64,000 nt of DNA from Cannabis sativa (lineage: Eukaryota > Streptophyta > Magnoliopsida > Rosales > Cannabaceae): the NCBI RefSeq assembly GCF_029168945.1, contig NC_083606.1:11992041-12056040 (forward strand), written 5' to 3'. Positions 32,755 through 44,038 of this stretch are shown piece after piece. Made by a program: the position numbers and the translations under genes. How positions within the stretch are numbered: the stretch's first letter is position 1; each line of letters begins with the position of its first letter. The notes beneath the pieces are model-generated. The model was given only the letters and a program-made list of their open reading frames with translations, was not told where the DNA came from and did not search any database.

Positions 32755-34298
32755 TGTTGTGAAAATTATATACGCAAGTATACGCAGTCAAACAAGTAAT
32801 AAAGTGATAAGTAAGATCGTCTCCACAGGGATTGCAAACAAAAATATCTTGTAAAACCAACTAATTACAACTTAAAATAAAAAGAAATAATATGCAAATG
32901 GTTGAGTAATGGTTCAAAATTAAAATTGACAAGAATTAAACCTGCTAAAATTAAAACTACTGCTGCTAGAAAAATTGTTTGCAAGATAAAAATATATAAT
33001 ATGGCAAAAATGGCTTGAATAACTAATTCCTTCTAGTCAGGTTTTTTACAGTCAGTACAGCATCGGTTCAACATTACTCTAGCATTCTGCACAGAGATAA
33101 CAACAAATTCATCTAGGCTTGTGAGAATTTTCCAACACTCACAACTTTAATCCTACCATTAAGCTCAATATATTCCTATATCAAACCAGCAAGCAGGACA
33201 CCATTCAAACATTCATTTGGTAAGTTATGCAAGGTAAATGAAATATTCCTATTCCACTTACAAAGAAAAGCCTAAATCTAGGTTTTCACTTGCTCCATTT
33301 AAGTTGAACTACTAGATCTAGCCCTTCCGGTACAAGATCTAGCTTAGCAAATTGTTATTCATGGCCAAGAAACAACAATCAATTAAAATGAAACTCACTT
33401 GAATGAACAAAGGCAAACAAATGCTAAAGTAAGCTTAAAATTTAATCATACCCAACTTAGAAGTTCATAGTCATTCAAGCCTCAAAAGTTTAGCTCATAT
33501 TCAAATAAGAAGATAAAATCCAAGCTAAAAACACTTCATCCATGGCTGCTGCCCAAATTTACAATCTCAAGAAGTTTTGAATACTAAGTACAAACAACAA
33601 TAACAAAGAGAAAAAATAAAGAAGACTATCAAGAAAGGGTAAAAGAAAATTCAAACACTAGGCTTGGTCCCCTCTTCTTTCTTCTTTGTTGTACTTCCTG
33701 CTGCAATTAAAGCTCCTCCATAGAAAAAATGGCAGCTGCCCCGTACTGTACATACAAGATGATGAAGATGACTATGGTGTACTTCCTCTTTTCTTCTCTT
33801 TTTGTTGTTGGGTTTTTAGGGTACAAACTTCATACCCCAAAATAGAAGCCCAAACTTTTCCACTTTGGCCCACTAGGGTTAGACCCCTTTCTTCCACGTC
33901 AGCTGGCTGGTGCAATTTGAGTGACTGGACCGAAGTTGCTGAGGTGGATAAGTGAAATTCGTGTTTCCACGTCACTGCCAGGATGCTGAATTCACTTCAG
34001 CATTGCTTTAGCATTGCTTCAGCAATCAACCCAGTTTCAGCTTGTGCTCCTTTTCTTCCTTGCTTCTTTTACTTTTACCTATCAATTTAATTCCTCATTT
34101 TTCAACAAAATAAGCACAGTTAATTGGAAAAACACACCAAACAATATCAATATTTACAAAACTTAAAGGTTAGATTACTAAATAGAAAATAACACTAAAA
34201 CTAATTAAAATAAAGCAAAATAAACACATTTTCACTACTCTCCTCACAATACTTTAGTTTAAAAGCATAAAAATTAACTCTATAACATAGAGTTATCA
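32755..34298. mobile_element. Solo LTR inserted in the Tat reverse transcriptase
   Basis: A 1544-bp insert starts TGTTGTGAAAATTATATACG and ends AGAGTTATCA, i.e. TG..CA. The flanking 5-bp duplication CCTAC (32750-32754 and 34299-34303) is perfect, and removing the insert plus one duplication rejoins the RT frame exactly. No internal direct repeat, primer site or coding sequence is present, so it is a solo LTR rather than a small complete element. No second copy of this LTR is in the window. It contains the phrase GTCTCCACAGGGATTG near 32819, seen in other plant LTRs. Confidence 0.85.
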
Positions 34299-35525
34299 CC
34301 TACTTGGCTTGCAAACATCGTCATAGTGATGAAGAAAAATGGGCAACTCCGCATATGCGTGGATTATCGAGATCTTAATCGGGCTTGCCCAAAAGATGAA
34401 TTCCTACTCCCCATCACTGAGTTATTGATAGATGCTACCACTAGTTTTGATGCCTTATCATTCATGGATGGATTTTCTGGGTACAACCAAATTAAAATGG
34501 CACACGAGGACGAAGAGCTCACTGCTTTTCGGACACCAAAAGGCATATTTTGTTATACAGTTATGCCATTTGGCCTCAAGAATGCAGGGGCAACCTACCA
34601 AAGAGCAATGACCACAGTTTTTGAAGACATGATGCACAATACTGTCGAATGTTATGTCGACGATCTAGTGGTAAAAACAAAAGAAAGGACAAATCATCTT
34701 GATGATTTAAAACGAGTCTTTGACAGGCTCAGGCAACACAATCTCAAGATGAATCCTTTAAAATGTGGATTTGGGGTAACATCGGGAAAGTTCCTCGAGT
34801 TTATCGTCAGACATCGAGGAATTGAAATCGACCCTGTAAAGATCAAAGCAATTTTGGAAATGCCTCCCCCGCGTAATTTACGTCAACTACGTGGACTACA
34901 GGGAAAACTTGCGTATATTCGAAGATTCATCTCAAACCTATCTGGTAGATGTCAACCCTTTTCGCGGTTGATGAAGAAAAATGTCCCATTTGTTTGGGAT
35001 GAGGCATGCCAAAATGCTTTTGAAAGCATTAAGAAGTACCTGTTGCACCCACCAGTGTTGAGAGCTCCAATCTTAGGAAAGCCATTGATATTATATATCA
35101 CTTCACTCGACCGCTCCTTGGGAGCCATGCTGGCACAAAACAATGAGGAGGGAAAAGAAATTGCTCTTTACTACCTAAGTAGAACTTTAGTAGGGGCAGA
35201 ACAAAACTACCCTCCAATTGAGAAAGTGTGTTTGGCTTTAATCTTTGCTGTCACAAAACTACGACACTATTTGCTCTCACATCCTGTGACTTTAGTGTCA
35301 AAAGCTGACCCTCTAAGATATATCCTATCCAAGCCCGTGTTGTTTGGACGACTTGCCAAATGGTCCATGATGCTATCAGAATTTGAAATCAACTTTGTCC
35401 CGCAAAAAGCAATAAAAGGACAAGCTTTGGCTGATTTTCTGCCAGCACACCCAATTCCAGATGATATGAAGTTGCGAGAGGATCTTCCAGATGAAGAAGT
35501 CTTCGCAATTGATACTTCATCGTGA
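34299..35525 (+). pseudogene. Tat reverse transcriptase and first RNase H
   Basis: RT fingers and palm follow in order: GQLRICVDYRDLNRACPKDEF, FMDGFSGYNQIKM, FGLKNAGATYQRAM and the catalytic YVDD box (34653-34664), then the connection and an RNase H domain (LILYITSLDRSLGAMLAQ, where the first catalytic Asp of TSD is replaced, to LADFLPAHP). A TGA at 35523-35525 ends the frame, and the same frame goes on beyond it, so this is a single nonsense change. Confidence 0.9.
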
Positions 35526-37283
35526 CAATTATATTTTGATGGGGCAGCAAGAAGTAGTGGGGCAGGTGCGGGAATTGTCTTTGTGACACCGTCAGGAGGC
35601 CTGATACCTTACTCTTTCCACATTCTAGCTATATGCACAAATAATGTAGCAGAATATGAAGCATTAGTTATCGGCCTTGAAGTTGCACTCGAAATGAAAA
35701 TACAATCATTGGAGGTATTTGGCGATTCTCTTTTGGTTATTAAACAAATGAGTGGTGAATTTGCGGTCAAGCATAAGAATTTAGTCCCTTATCATGAAAA
35801 GGCTAAATATTTGCTTGGCCAATTTCAAGATATAACTCTAAATCACATCCCCAGATCAAAAAATGGTAAAGCTGATGCATTGGCTAATTTAGCTGCATCA
35901 CTAACACTTCCTGAAGAAAGGGATATTCAAATTACCATAGGGGAACGCCATGTATTATCCCAATCTACGAAAAGAGTTGAAGAAGAAAATACAATCAACT
36001 TGATAACTTTCCTGAATAGTGCAAATGAAAATGACTGGCGTCAGCCAATCAAAGACTACATCCAAAAAGGAGTCTCGCCAGAAGACTTGAAGAAAAGAGT
36101 GGATGTAAGAAGAAGAGCGCCGCGATTTGTGGTCTTTAATGACACATTGTACAAGCGTTCATTCAATGGGATATTATTGAGATGCCTCTCGATAGAAGAA
36201 GCAGCACATGCACTTCAAGAGACTCATGCCGGTACATGTGGCGCCCATCAAGCCGGCCCAAAATTGTCGGCTCAATTAAAGCGGTTGGGTTACTATTGGC
36301 CTACTATAGTTCAAGATGCGATTAATTTTGCTAAATGTTGTAAGTCATGCCAATTACATGGAGATTTCATCCACCAACCCCCTCAACCACTCCATCCTTC
36401 TATACTGTCATGGCCTTTCGAAACATGGGGAATGGACGTCATTGGTCCTTTTATGCCACCCTCTTCTAAAGCCCATAAGTATATTTTGGCCATCACAGAT
36501 TACTTCTCTAAATGGGCTGAAGCCAGACCACTAAAAGAAGTACGGGCAGAAGATGTCGCTGATTTTATAAGGACCCACGTAATTTACCGATACGGGATTC
36601 CTTCAAAAATTATCTCTGACAATGCCTTTTATTTCAAGTGTAAGGCAATGGTCAAGTTGATGAACAAGTATAAATTCAAGCACAGTTTCTCGGCTAGTTA
36701 CAACCCGTCTTCAAATGGTCAAGCAGAAGCATTTAACAAAGTGTTATGCAAAATCATGAAGAAGACAGCGACAAAGAATAAGAGGGATTGGCATGAACGC
36801 CTCCTAGAAGCTTTGTGGGTATATAGAACCACTGTGAGGACTGCGATTGGTTGCACACCTTATAACTTGGTGTTTGGGTCTGAGGCAGTGTTACCTTTGG
36901 AGGTTCAAATACCTTCACTGAGGATTGCTACTCAACTAACAGACCCAGATGAAAATGTGCAAGTCCGTCTAGCCGAGCTTGAAGCATTAGATGAAAAGCG
37001 GCTTGCTATTCAACAAAAGCTCGAAATTTATCAAGCCCAGGTAGCTGGGGCATTCAACAAGAAAGTTAAATTTCGATCTTTTTCGGTTGGAAATCTAGTG
37101 CTTACTGTGAAACGACCAATTGTCATAACTAGAAGGATGAAAGGCAAATTTGAGGCAAAATGGGAAGGACCTTATGTTGTTACTAAGGTCTTCCTAAGAG
37201 GGGCATATGAACTTTCAAATTCAGAAGGCCGACGCATTTATCCGTGTGTTAATGGGAAGTTCATCAAAAAGTTCTACACTTAA
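35526..37283 (+). pseudogene. Tat second RNase H and integrase
   Basis: Directly after the TGA the frame holds an archaeal-type RNase H (YFDGAARSSGAGAGIVF, NNVAEYEALVIGL, GDSLLVIKQMSG, HIPRSKNGKADALANLA), the hallmark of the Tat lineage. Integrase follows: zinc finger HAGTCGAHQAG ... CCKSCQLHG; catalytic core with Asp at 36435, Asp at 36618 and Glu at 36726, a DD(35)E spacing; then a GPY-like C-terminal segment (KWEGPYVVTKVF) and stop at 37281-37283. There is no chromodomain. The integrase part has no break, although SDNAFYF replaces the usual SDNGxxF. Confidence 0.9.
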
Positions 37284-37340
37284 ACAAAAAGGTATTTACC
37301 CATGGTGTAGACAGCGCACTAAAAAAAAAAGCGAGTGTGC

Positions 37341-37494
37341 AATGAACACGTAAGGCTTGATCCCACTCCGGGTACGTAGGCAATCTAGTTTATAACTAGG
37401 CCCAGCCACACAAAATAAAAAAATTATCTCGTCAAAAAAAAATTGTAAAGAACTACGAACGGCTTGATCCCTTAAAAGGGTACGTAGGCAATCT
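37341..37494 (+). other. Two copies of a two-stem hairpin motif after integrase
   Basis: Copies at about 37345-37385 and 37449-37492 share GGCTTGATCC, a short inner stem and GGTACGTAGGCAATCT. In the second, CTACG (37453-37457) can pair with CGTAG (37483-37487) around CCCTT/AAGGG. The first has an imperfect outer stem and an inner CCC/GGG. Related copies lie in both LTRs. They sit in the 3' untranslated part of the sense transcript. Confidence 0.65.
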
Positions 37495-37688
37495 GAACAA
37501 AAATTGGATGTAGCCACAAAATAAAAAAAAAAATATTCTTTATTCCTCCTAACAAAGGAGTCAAAATTCTAAAAGGTCTAAATGACAAAATACTATTAGT
37601 CCTCAAGGCTAATAAACAAAAAAAAGGCTAACAAAGACTAAAACTAAAACTAAAGCTAAAAAGTTTTAGAAGCAAAGTTGTAAGATCT

Positions 37689-40289
37689 TCAGTCCATCTG
37701 GAGAAATAAAGTCAAAGCGCCGAGTCTCCTCTGGATTTCTTCTTCTTGAATCTTGAGTGTTGCTTTCGCTCTCTCAGCTTCATGGAATTTTTCTACACTA
37801 GCTTGGTCCTTTGACCGACTTATCTCCTCACTGAGATGTTGTTGCTCCTTCAAGGAATCTTTGAGACTAGAAAGGTCTACCTCAAACGATGCTTTATCGG
37901 TTTCGAACTCAACTCGTCGTTGTTGTATGGCTAGTTCCGCTGCAATAATCTCTGCTTCCTTTGCTTTAAAATCTTCAAAATCCTTTGTCTTGTTAGTGAC
38001 AGATATGGACAAATGATCTAGAGCTGCCAAATTATCCTCATCACGACGAAGAAGATCCATGATAAGAGATTCATCAAGACTAAGGGCATTCTCAACAACT
38101 TGAGCAGAAGCAAGAGACTTTTCTTGGGCCTTGAGCAAATCATTGACAGAGTCAGTGAACCATGCAACCTCTGCTAAACCACATTTATAATGCCCGCAAA
38201 GGGTACTCAACACGTTGAGTTGCATACTCACGTCAGCACGATGTTTTGAAATGTCTGATGTGGTCAAAAGAGAAGATGACAAATGAAGAATGTCTTTCAT
38301 GCATTCAATCACAAACTTTTTGGTATGCTCATTCAAGTCTGAGTTGGTGATTGCTGAAGCTGACACTGTCAATACCGGGTTCGGTCGAGGAATAAGCAAA
38401 TCTGAAGGAACAAGTGATGATGGAGTACCCATCTTTGCTGAGACAATCGGTTCTGGTGGAATGGTTGGCTCTGCAGTCAATGCCTCACTGTCAAATCCTT
38501 TGTTAACATAATCATCAGACCCATCAAAGTCGATAAGTTGTTCATCCCTAGAGCTAGAAGCTCCGAAGCAAGTATCAGATGGTGGCATTTCTGAACTCTG
38601 AGTTAGTGGGAAGAAGACATCTTCAATACGACTAGACTCGTCATGCTTCGCACGTTTCTTTTGTTTGAAATGTGGGACTAAGGAATGGACATTTTCTGAT
38701 CCAATGTCCGACTCAGTATCAGCATAGTTGGCGCCAGTAAATTCATTATGTTGGGGAGGACATCTCTCAAAAACTTCTTCAGGGTTGGAGTAAAGTAAGC
38801 GAATGTCTTTGATCACATAATTTGACTCCTCTTCTTTGAATGGTTGCTTGGATAATGTTGAATGAATGGCCTTCACAGATCTCCCCAAGTATGGAATGCA
38901 ACTCCTCACCCACCAACGACAGTACCACCACGTGCATTGACCCATACAGAGAGTCCTAGGAATGTGAAAGTGGATGCCAGTATTTCTCCTTAATATTAAA
39001 ACCCAAGCTTTAGCGATTTCGCTTATTCCACACTGCCTCCTCCTAGGAATACTCAGACAAAACTTATCTGAGGGCACACCTTGATCGAAACCAAACTGGC
39101 GAGCAAATCTGTTAGGATAATAAGGTTCTAAATATGCATCGTTACCCACTCTTACGGGTAGCAAAGAAGAACGCATAGAAATCAGTAACTCAAATTTCTC
39201 ATCAGATAAATCTTCATTATCCAGAAAGTCTAGATCTTTCTCCATGGAAAATGAATATGGCCGATGCATAACATAATCCTCTCCCCTTAAAATATGTCTA
39301 GCCCCATTCATGCTTCGACGTTCAGCAGGGATCCCGCCATACTTACTTAAATGAGGAAGATCCATAAGATCCCAACCACTATAGAGATGGCGAAAATGCT
39401 CGGCTAACCAACCTATCACATAATGCATAGGTAAAAAGGCTTGACCTCGCCCCTGGCCATGTATGGCTGAATCATACAAAGCTCGATAAATGTATCCCAA
39501 AACAGATAGTGCAAGTGAAACTTTGTGTCCGTGGGCCATCATTGAAGCCATATAAAAAGTTTCAGGTCTAATGTTGGAGCCCTCAGTAGGAAAAACAAAA
39601 CGACTTAGCCATAAAGACAGAAAGGCTGCAAGACTACCCTCTTTTGAAATGTTCAATGGAATAGAGTGAAGATTAACTTTTGACTTACCTTTCCTTTGGT
39701 CGTCTTCTCTTATGGCCTCACAAATCGAGTTTTGTCTCACACCTTGAAACATCTTTTTCCCTCCATAGAAAAATTCTATCCACTGCTCCCAAGATACATT
39801 TATATTATTTGATTTGGCACAAACTTTGACACTCTTCAAATAGTTATAAATTTGAGTGTGGAACCTTAAAAGCTCTGCAGTAGTAGAATGACATGGAGTG
39901 CCACCAACCAATTTTTTGTTAAGAGGTATGAACTCTTCATAAGGAATTCCTAAAATAGGTAACCCTCCAATAACCTTCAAGTCATACAGAGATATTCCCA
40001 TCTCACCGCTGCTATGATGAAATGTGTTAGACAGAGGACCCCAGAGTTCAGAAAAAGCTCGCCATACAAATCTCTCATAGTTGAATGGATATCTTGATAT
40101 ATAAACAGCTCCATAAATTCCAGCCTGATTCAAAGTATCTCGATTTGTGCGCAAAATAAGGTCTGTCCATTCAATAAGATATGTCTCAAATACAGCATGT
40201 CCATGAAAGAAAAAATTGTTATTGGCCTTTTTCTCTGCTAAAACACGATGAAGGCTTGGATAAAAATCCACAGTGACTTGGTAATCCAT
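37689..40289 (-). CDS. Antisense ORF with plant mobile domain and coiled-coil tail
   Basis: From the first in-frame ATG this encodes about 866 residues without a break, on the strand opposite to gag-pol. Residues about 69-123 match the plant mobile domain / aminotransferase-like family: FNYERFVWRAFSELWG, NTFHHSSGEMGISLYDLKVI and GLPILGIPYEEF. A middle region rich in W, R and C follows, then an acidic Ser-rich linker, and the last ~110 residues are a heptad-like coiled coil (AAELAIQQRRVEFETDKASF). The frame stays open upstream of the ATG to 40730, inside the right LTR, and part of that looks coding-like, so a spliced or non-AUG N-terminus is possible. Extra antisense ORFs between pol and the 3' LTR are known in Tat-type elements. 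Function is unknown; the promoter would have to be in or beyond the right LTR. Confidence 0.75.
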   Translation of the reverse strand: MDYQVTVDFYPSLHRVLAEKKANNNFFFHGHAVFETYLIEWTDLILRTNRDTLNQAGIYGAVYISRYPFNYERFVWRAFSELWGPLSNTFHHSSGEMGISLYDLKVIGGLPILGIPYEEFIPLNKKLVGGTPCHSTTAELLRFHTQIYNYLKSVKVCAKSNNINVSWEQWIEFFYGGKKMFQGVRQNSICEAIREDDQRKGKSKVNLHSIPLNISKEGSLAAFLSLWLSRFVFPTEGSNIRPETFYMASMMAHGHKVSLALSVLGYIYRALYDSAIHGQGRGQAFLPMHYVIGWLAEHFRHLYSGWDLMDLPHLSKYGGIPAERRSMNGARHILRGEDYVMHRPYSFSMEKDLDFLDNEDLSDEKFELLISMRSSLLPVRVGNDAYLEPYYPNRFARQFGFDQGVPSDKFCLSIPRRRQCGISEIAKAWVLILRRNTGIHFHIPRTLCMGQCTWWYCRWWVRSCIPYLGRSVKAIHSTLSKQPFKEEESNYVIKDIRLLYSNPEEVFERCPPQHNEFTGANYADTESDIGSENVHSLVPHFKQKKRAKHDESSRIEDVFFPLTQSSEMPPSDTCFGASSSRDEQLIDFDGSDDYVNKGFDSEALTAEPTIPPEPIVSAKMGTPSSLVPSDLLIPRPNPVLTVSASAITNSDLNEHTKKFVIECMKDILHLSSSLLTTSDISKHRADVSMQLNVLSTLCGHYKCGLAEVAWFTDSVNDLLKAQEKSLASAQVVENALSLDESLIMDLLRRDEDNLAALDHLSISVTNKTKDFEDFKAKEAEIIAAELAIQQRRVEFETDKASFEVDLSSLKDSLKEQQHLSEEISRSKDQASVEKFHEAERAKATLKIQEEEIQRRLGALTLFLQMD

Positions 40290-40618
40290 ATTAGCATCCT
40301 GTTTATTGTCAATATCCCCAAGAACTTTAGCTTGGAAATTGGGACCAAAGCCTCGAGTGTGCTGGACAACATTATCATCAAGCGAAGAATTATATTGTAA
40401 GTCACCCGAGATTACATCTTCAACCTTACACAAAGAAACGGGATCTTGATGATCATTGGATGCTTTTACTTCATTCAATGAAATGGAGCGTCGATAAGAT
40501 GGTCCAACCTCTATTTCTCTTCCTAAATTGTTCGGAGCTCGTTGAGAGCCAAGTAGGTCAGACAAAATAAAATACAAAATTCTCAAGCAAGATGTGTGTA
40601 CATAAATGACACGCACTT

Positions 40619-40633
40619 GCTTGAGGGGGCATC
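40619..40633 (+). promoter_or_regulatory. Polypurine tract of the Tat element
   Basis: GCTTGAGGGGGCATC lies directly before the right LTR's TGTTGAACG. The GAGGGGGCA core is typical of Tat-type elements and primes plus-strand synthesis. Confidence 0.8.
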
Positions 40634-43214
40634 TGTTGAACGAAAAAAAAAGAGGAATAAATAAATTTATTATTTCATTATTGGTTTTAAAATAATAATA
40701 ATAAAAAATAAATAAATAAATATCAGTCAAATAGAGAGAAAATAGGATCTCAACTCCCCACTCCCCTATTTTTACTCATCCTTTACGTTACAGGATAAAA
40801 AAAAATAATAATTTTATTGGAAAAAATAGGGTCGACAAATAGGAGAAGTTGAGAACAAAAAATGATGGATACTTTGAAAAAAAATCTGAGAAAGAGAGAA
40901 AAGAAACACAGAAAAAAAAACTACGATACTTTTCTACCAACAATCAAAAAGTTTGGGTAAGTGTTCAGGGAATGATCTCATTCCTATTTCTTTTTCTTTT
41001 GATGTTTATTTTGCTCATCTCTCGTTCTGATTTTTTTTTTGTTGTTTCTCTATTCATTTATGGAATGCCCTCATTCCATAAATGAAAATGGATGCCCTCA
41101 TCCATGGGATGCCCTCATTCCACTAAAAATTTGGATGCTTTCATCCATGGAATACTCTTATTCCACTAAAATTAAATTTATGGAATGCCCTCATTCCATT
41201 AAATTTATGGATGCTCTCATCTATGGAATGCCCTCATTCCACCAAAAAAATTGGATGCTCTCATCCATGGAATGCCCTCATTCCACTAAAAAATTGGATG
41301 CTCTCATCCATGGAATGCACTCATTCCACTAAAAAAATTGGATATTTTTATAAAAAAAAATGCTCCCATTCAAAGAAAAAAAAACACCAATCGAAAGTAT
41401 ATATAAAATTTGATATGGCTTGTATCTGAAATGTATAAAATATAAAATATACTACTCGAATGGTATAAAAAATTGCAGTCAAAATTTCATCTTTCTGTTG
41501 GATCATCTGAAATTATATATAGATATATATAAATTAGTACGATGATATGTGGGCCGAGTGGTGTGTTAAAGTGATATACGACTACTCGAGAGTGATTGTG
41601 AAAACAAGTCTGCTACAATAATAGTATACCAAAAGACATGATTTTTCATCAAAAAAATCTGATTTGATGGTTCGCTATGTATGAATCAGTAAAAGTAATA
41701 TGTGTATATATATATATGTATATATGGTTAGTTCAGTTATATATATATATATTATATATGTATAAATACTAAAAGTTTTCTATTAAATATATATATATAC
41801 ATATATATTACATTTCAGTGCTCTCACGTGGCCAAAGAAAACAAAATGTTTTCTTAAAATTAAAAATATGCCATATCATCCTAATAATTACAAAAAAGGG
41901 AAGAGACGAAAGATATGTATATACTGCTCAGTAAAAATAATACATACAAGGCACATACATGTACATGTATAAAAAAATCTGATTCAAAATGTATAAACAG
42001 TTAGTATGAACAAATGGGAAGATTATAATCACTCACCTAAATTACGGTATAATACCACAACAACCGAGAAGTCTTCGGAAAAAGAAAGAGAGCACAGAAT
42101 ACTGCCAAAAGTCCAACGCTTGAGTATACTCAAAGAAAATTGATCAACATGAAGTAAAAAAAAATATAATATTATTGAGGAATCCAATTTTTTAAGGATG
42201 CTTCAGTAGGCAGCAGTAAAGTTTATATGGAGATATATATCTAAGCAATAGATCATATCTCAAATTTAAAAATTAAGATTTTTAAATTTAAATGGCAGGT
42301 GTAAAAAAAAAAGATAATTAATTTAATTATTTCTTTTTCTAATTTTGGAAATTATATTAAATTAATTAAAATATCAGCCAAATAATCTTTTTATTTATAA
42401 AATATAATAAAAAGATCTCAAATATCAAATTCATCACAAAAAGTGGTAAAATTCTAAAGCCATACAAAATGGCACAAAATTCCAAATGAGTCACTAAAAT
42501 CAACCAATTAAAGAGGTCATTCACCTCACCAAATCTCAAAGAGGTCTTAACCTCATAAAAATCTCAAAAATGGTAATTTTACCTAAAAATTAAAAAAGTG
42601 CACTAAAATTCAAAGCCATAACAAATTAAATGGCATTCCAAAGAAAAAGAGGTCATTCACCTCATAAAAAATTAAAGTTTGGAACTACGTTTGACTTGAT
42701 TCCTATAAAAGGATACGTAGGCAACTTAGTTGCTAAGACTAAGTGCAGTCGCCGATACCGCAAAAATGGTATCAAAATACAAATCCTAAAATTCCCTTAA
42801 AGGTCATACACCTAGGAATTTTTCTAAATTTTCAAATAGCAAAGAATTCTTGAAAGTGGTCATCTACCGGAATTCTTTATTCAAATTTTAAAATACCGTA
42901 TTCTGAACTACAAGTGGCTTGATCCTTCACAAAGAAGGTATGTAGGCAGCTCGGTTAATTAAATTGACTGAGTTCAGTTGCAATTCCAAATTTACCCCAA
43001 ATTTCCCAAATTTATTTTAATCATTTAATGTCATTGTAATTAGAATCAAAGGGTATTTCCTTTAAATAAAAAAGATTGTAATTAAGAGATTATTCTTATA
43101 ATCTTGGATGGGTCGAACGTAAATTAATAAACTCTTATGCTATAAATTCAGCATAGGTAAAATTGTGTTCTGCATTTATTTTTAATATTCTAAATGTGAA
43201 ATTTTTACTTAACA
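40634..43214 (+). repeat. Right LTR of the Tat element
   Basis: The 2581-bp partner of 15168-17744. It carries the same minisatellite (41060-41330) and the same U5 hairpins, including two-stem copies at 42685-42720 and 42908-42945. It ends TTAACA and is followed by ACACT at 43215-43219. Confidence 0.95.
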
Positions 43215-43219
43215 ACACT

Positions 43220-44027
43220 ATAATGTCACATAGTAATATTGTGAGACCAAAAGGATTACAAATCCTCTTGAATCCACCCCTTAGAGTCTTATTAATGGAA
43301 ATATTTATTAGTCTCATTTTCCTTTTATCAATTAATTTGTAAAATATACTACTACATTTCTCCATTTCTCTTCTCAATTCTTCCTTAAAATTAGTGAGTG
43401 AAATGATTAATTAGAGTAGCATGAAGGCAAAAGTAAAGGAGTAGTTATGCTCATGGTGTTTTTTCTTTCTTTTTTTAATTGAGGTGCCTAAACTAAATTT
43501 ACCTTCATTGTAAAATATTGAGTCAAGATTATCGGTTAGAGAAATGGAAAAAGTGAAAACCACAAACAATAGGCGTGTTTTCCAACAATTGGATATGGAT
43601 GGATTTGTAGCTTGGGTGGATAACAGTATAAACAAATTGAATATCAAATGGATGTGTCATGTAGGCAACTAGTGATATTAGTGACTCCTCACCTCAACAT
43701 TAATATCTCCAATACCAAACATTAAATATCTCAAATATCAAACATTAATATTTCAAATATCAGGATTAATTAGTGACAGCATAACAGGGTGGAGCCAGGG
43801 ATTCAAATTTGAATAATGTATCTTTTTGCCTTGTCTATTTCTTTATTGGGAAAATATCTCCACATTATATTATAAATTTATTATTTTTGTAGAAAAGTAT
43901 TTCATAATTATTTTTGCAGGAAAAATATCTCCAATTTCTCAGGAGCTATGAAAATTATCCATAGAGATATTTAGACCATAACAATATGCCAAAAATGAAG
44001 TTGTATGTAGTCCAAAATACTATAAAG
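43220..44027. other. Spacer between the Tat element and the LINE
   Basis: Before the Tat insertion this sequence adjoined 15167. No gene is seen. A diverged ~27-bp repeat (ATATCTCAAATATCAAACATTAA-like) occurs about three times at 43691-43765. Minus-strand frames of 78-80 codons have no recognisable domain. Confidence 0.5.
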
Positions 44028-44038
44028 ACTTATTTATA

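Larger units (their letters stand above)
15168..43214 (+). mobile_element. Tat-lineage Ty3/gypsy LTR retrotransposon with nested insertions
   Basis: The element runs from the TG of the left LTR to the CA of the right LTR with a 5-bp TSD. Order: LTR, primer-binding site, gag, protease, reverse transcriptase, RNase H, second (archaeal-type) RNase H, integrase, spacer with hairpins, antisense ORF, polypurine tract, LTR. The two RNase H domains, the absence of a chromodomain, the DGGS/DCGS-type protease motif and the large size point to the Tat (Ogre/Retand) lineage. Without its two insertions it would be about 16.4 kb. It is dead as it stands: nonsense codons and frameshifts in gag and pol plus the two insertions. 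The antisense ORF is unbroken. Confidence 0.93.
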
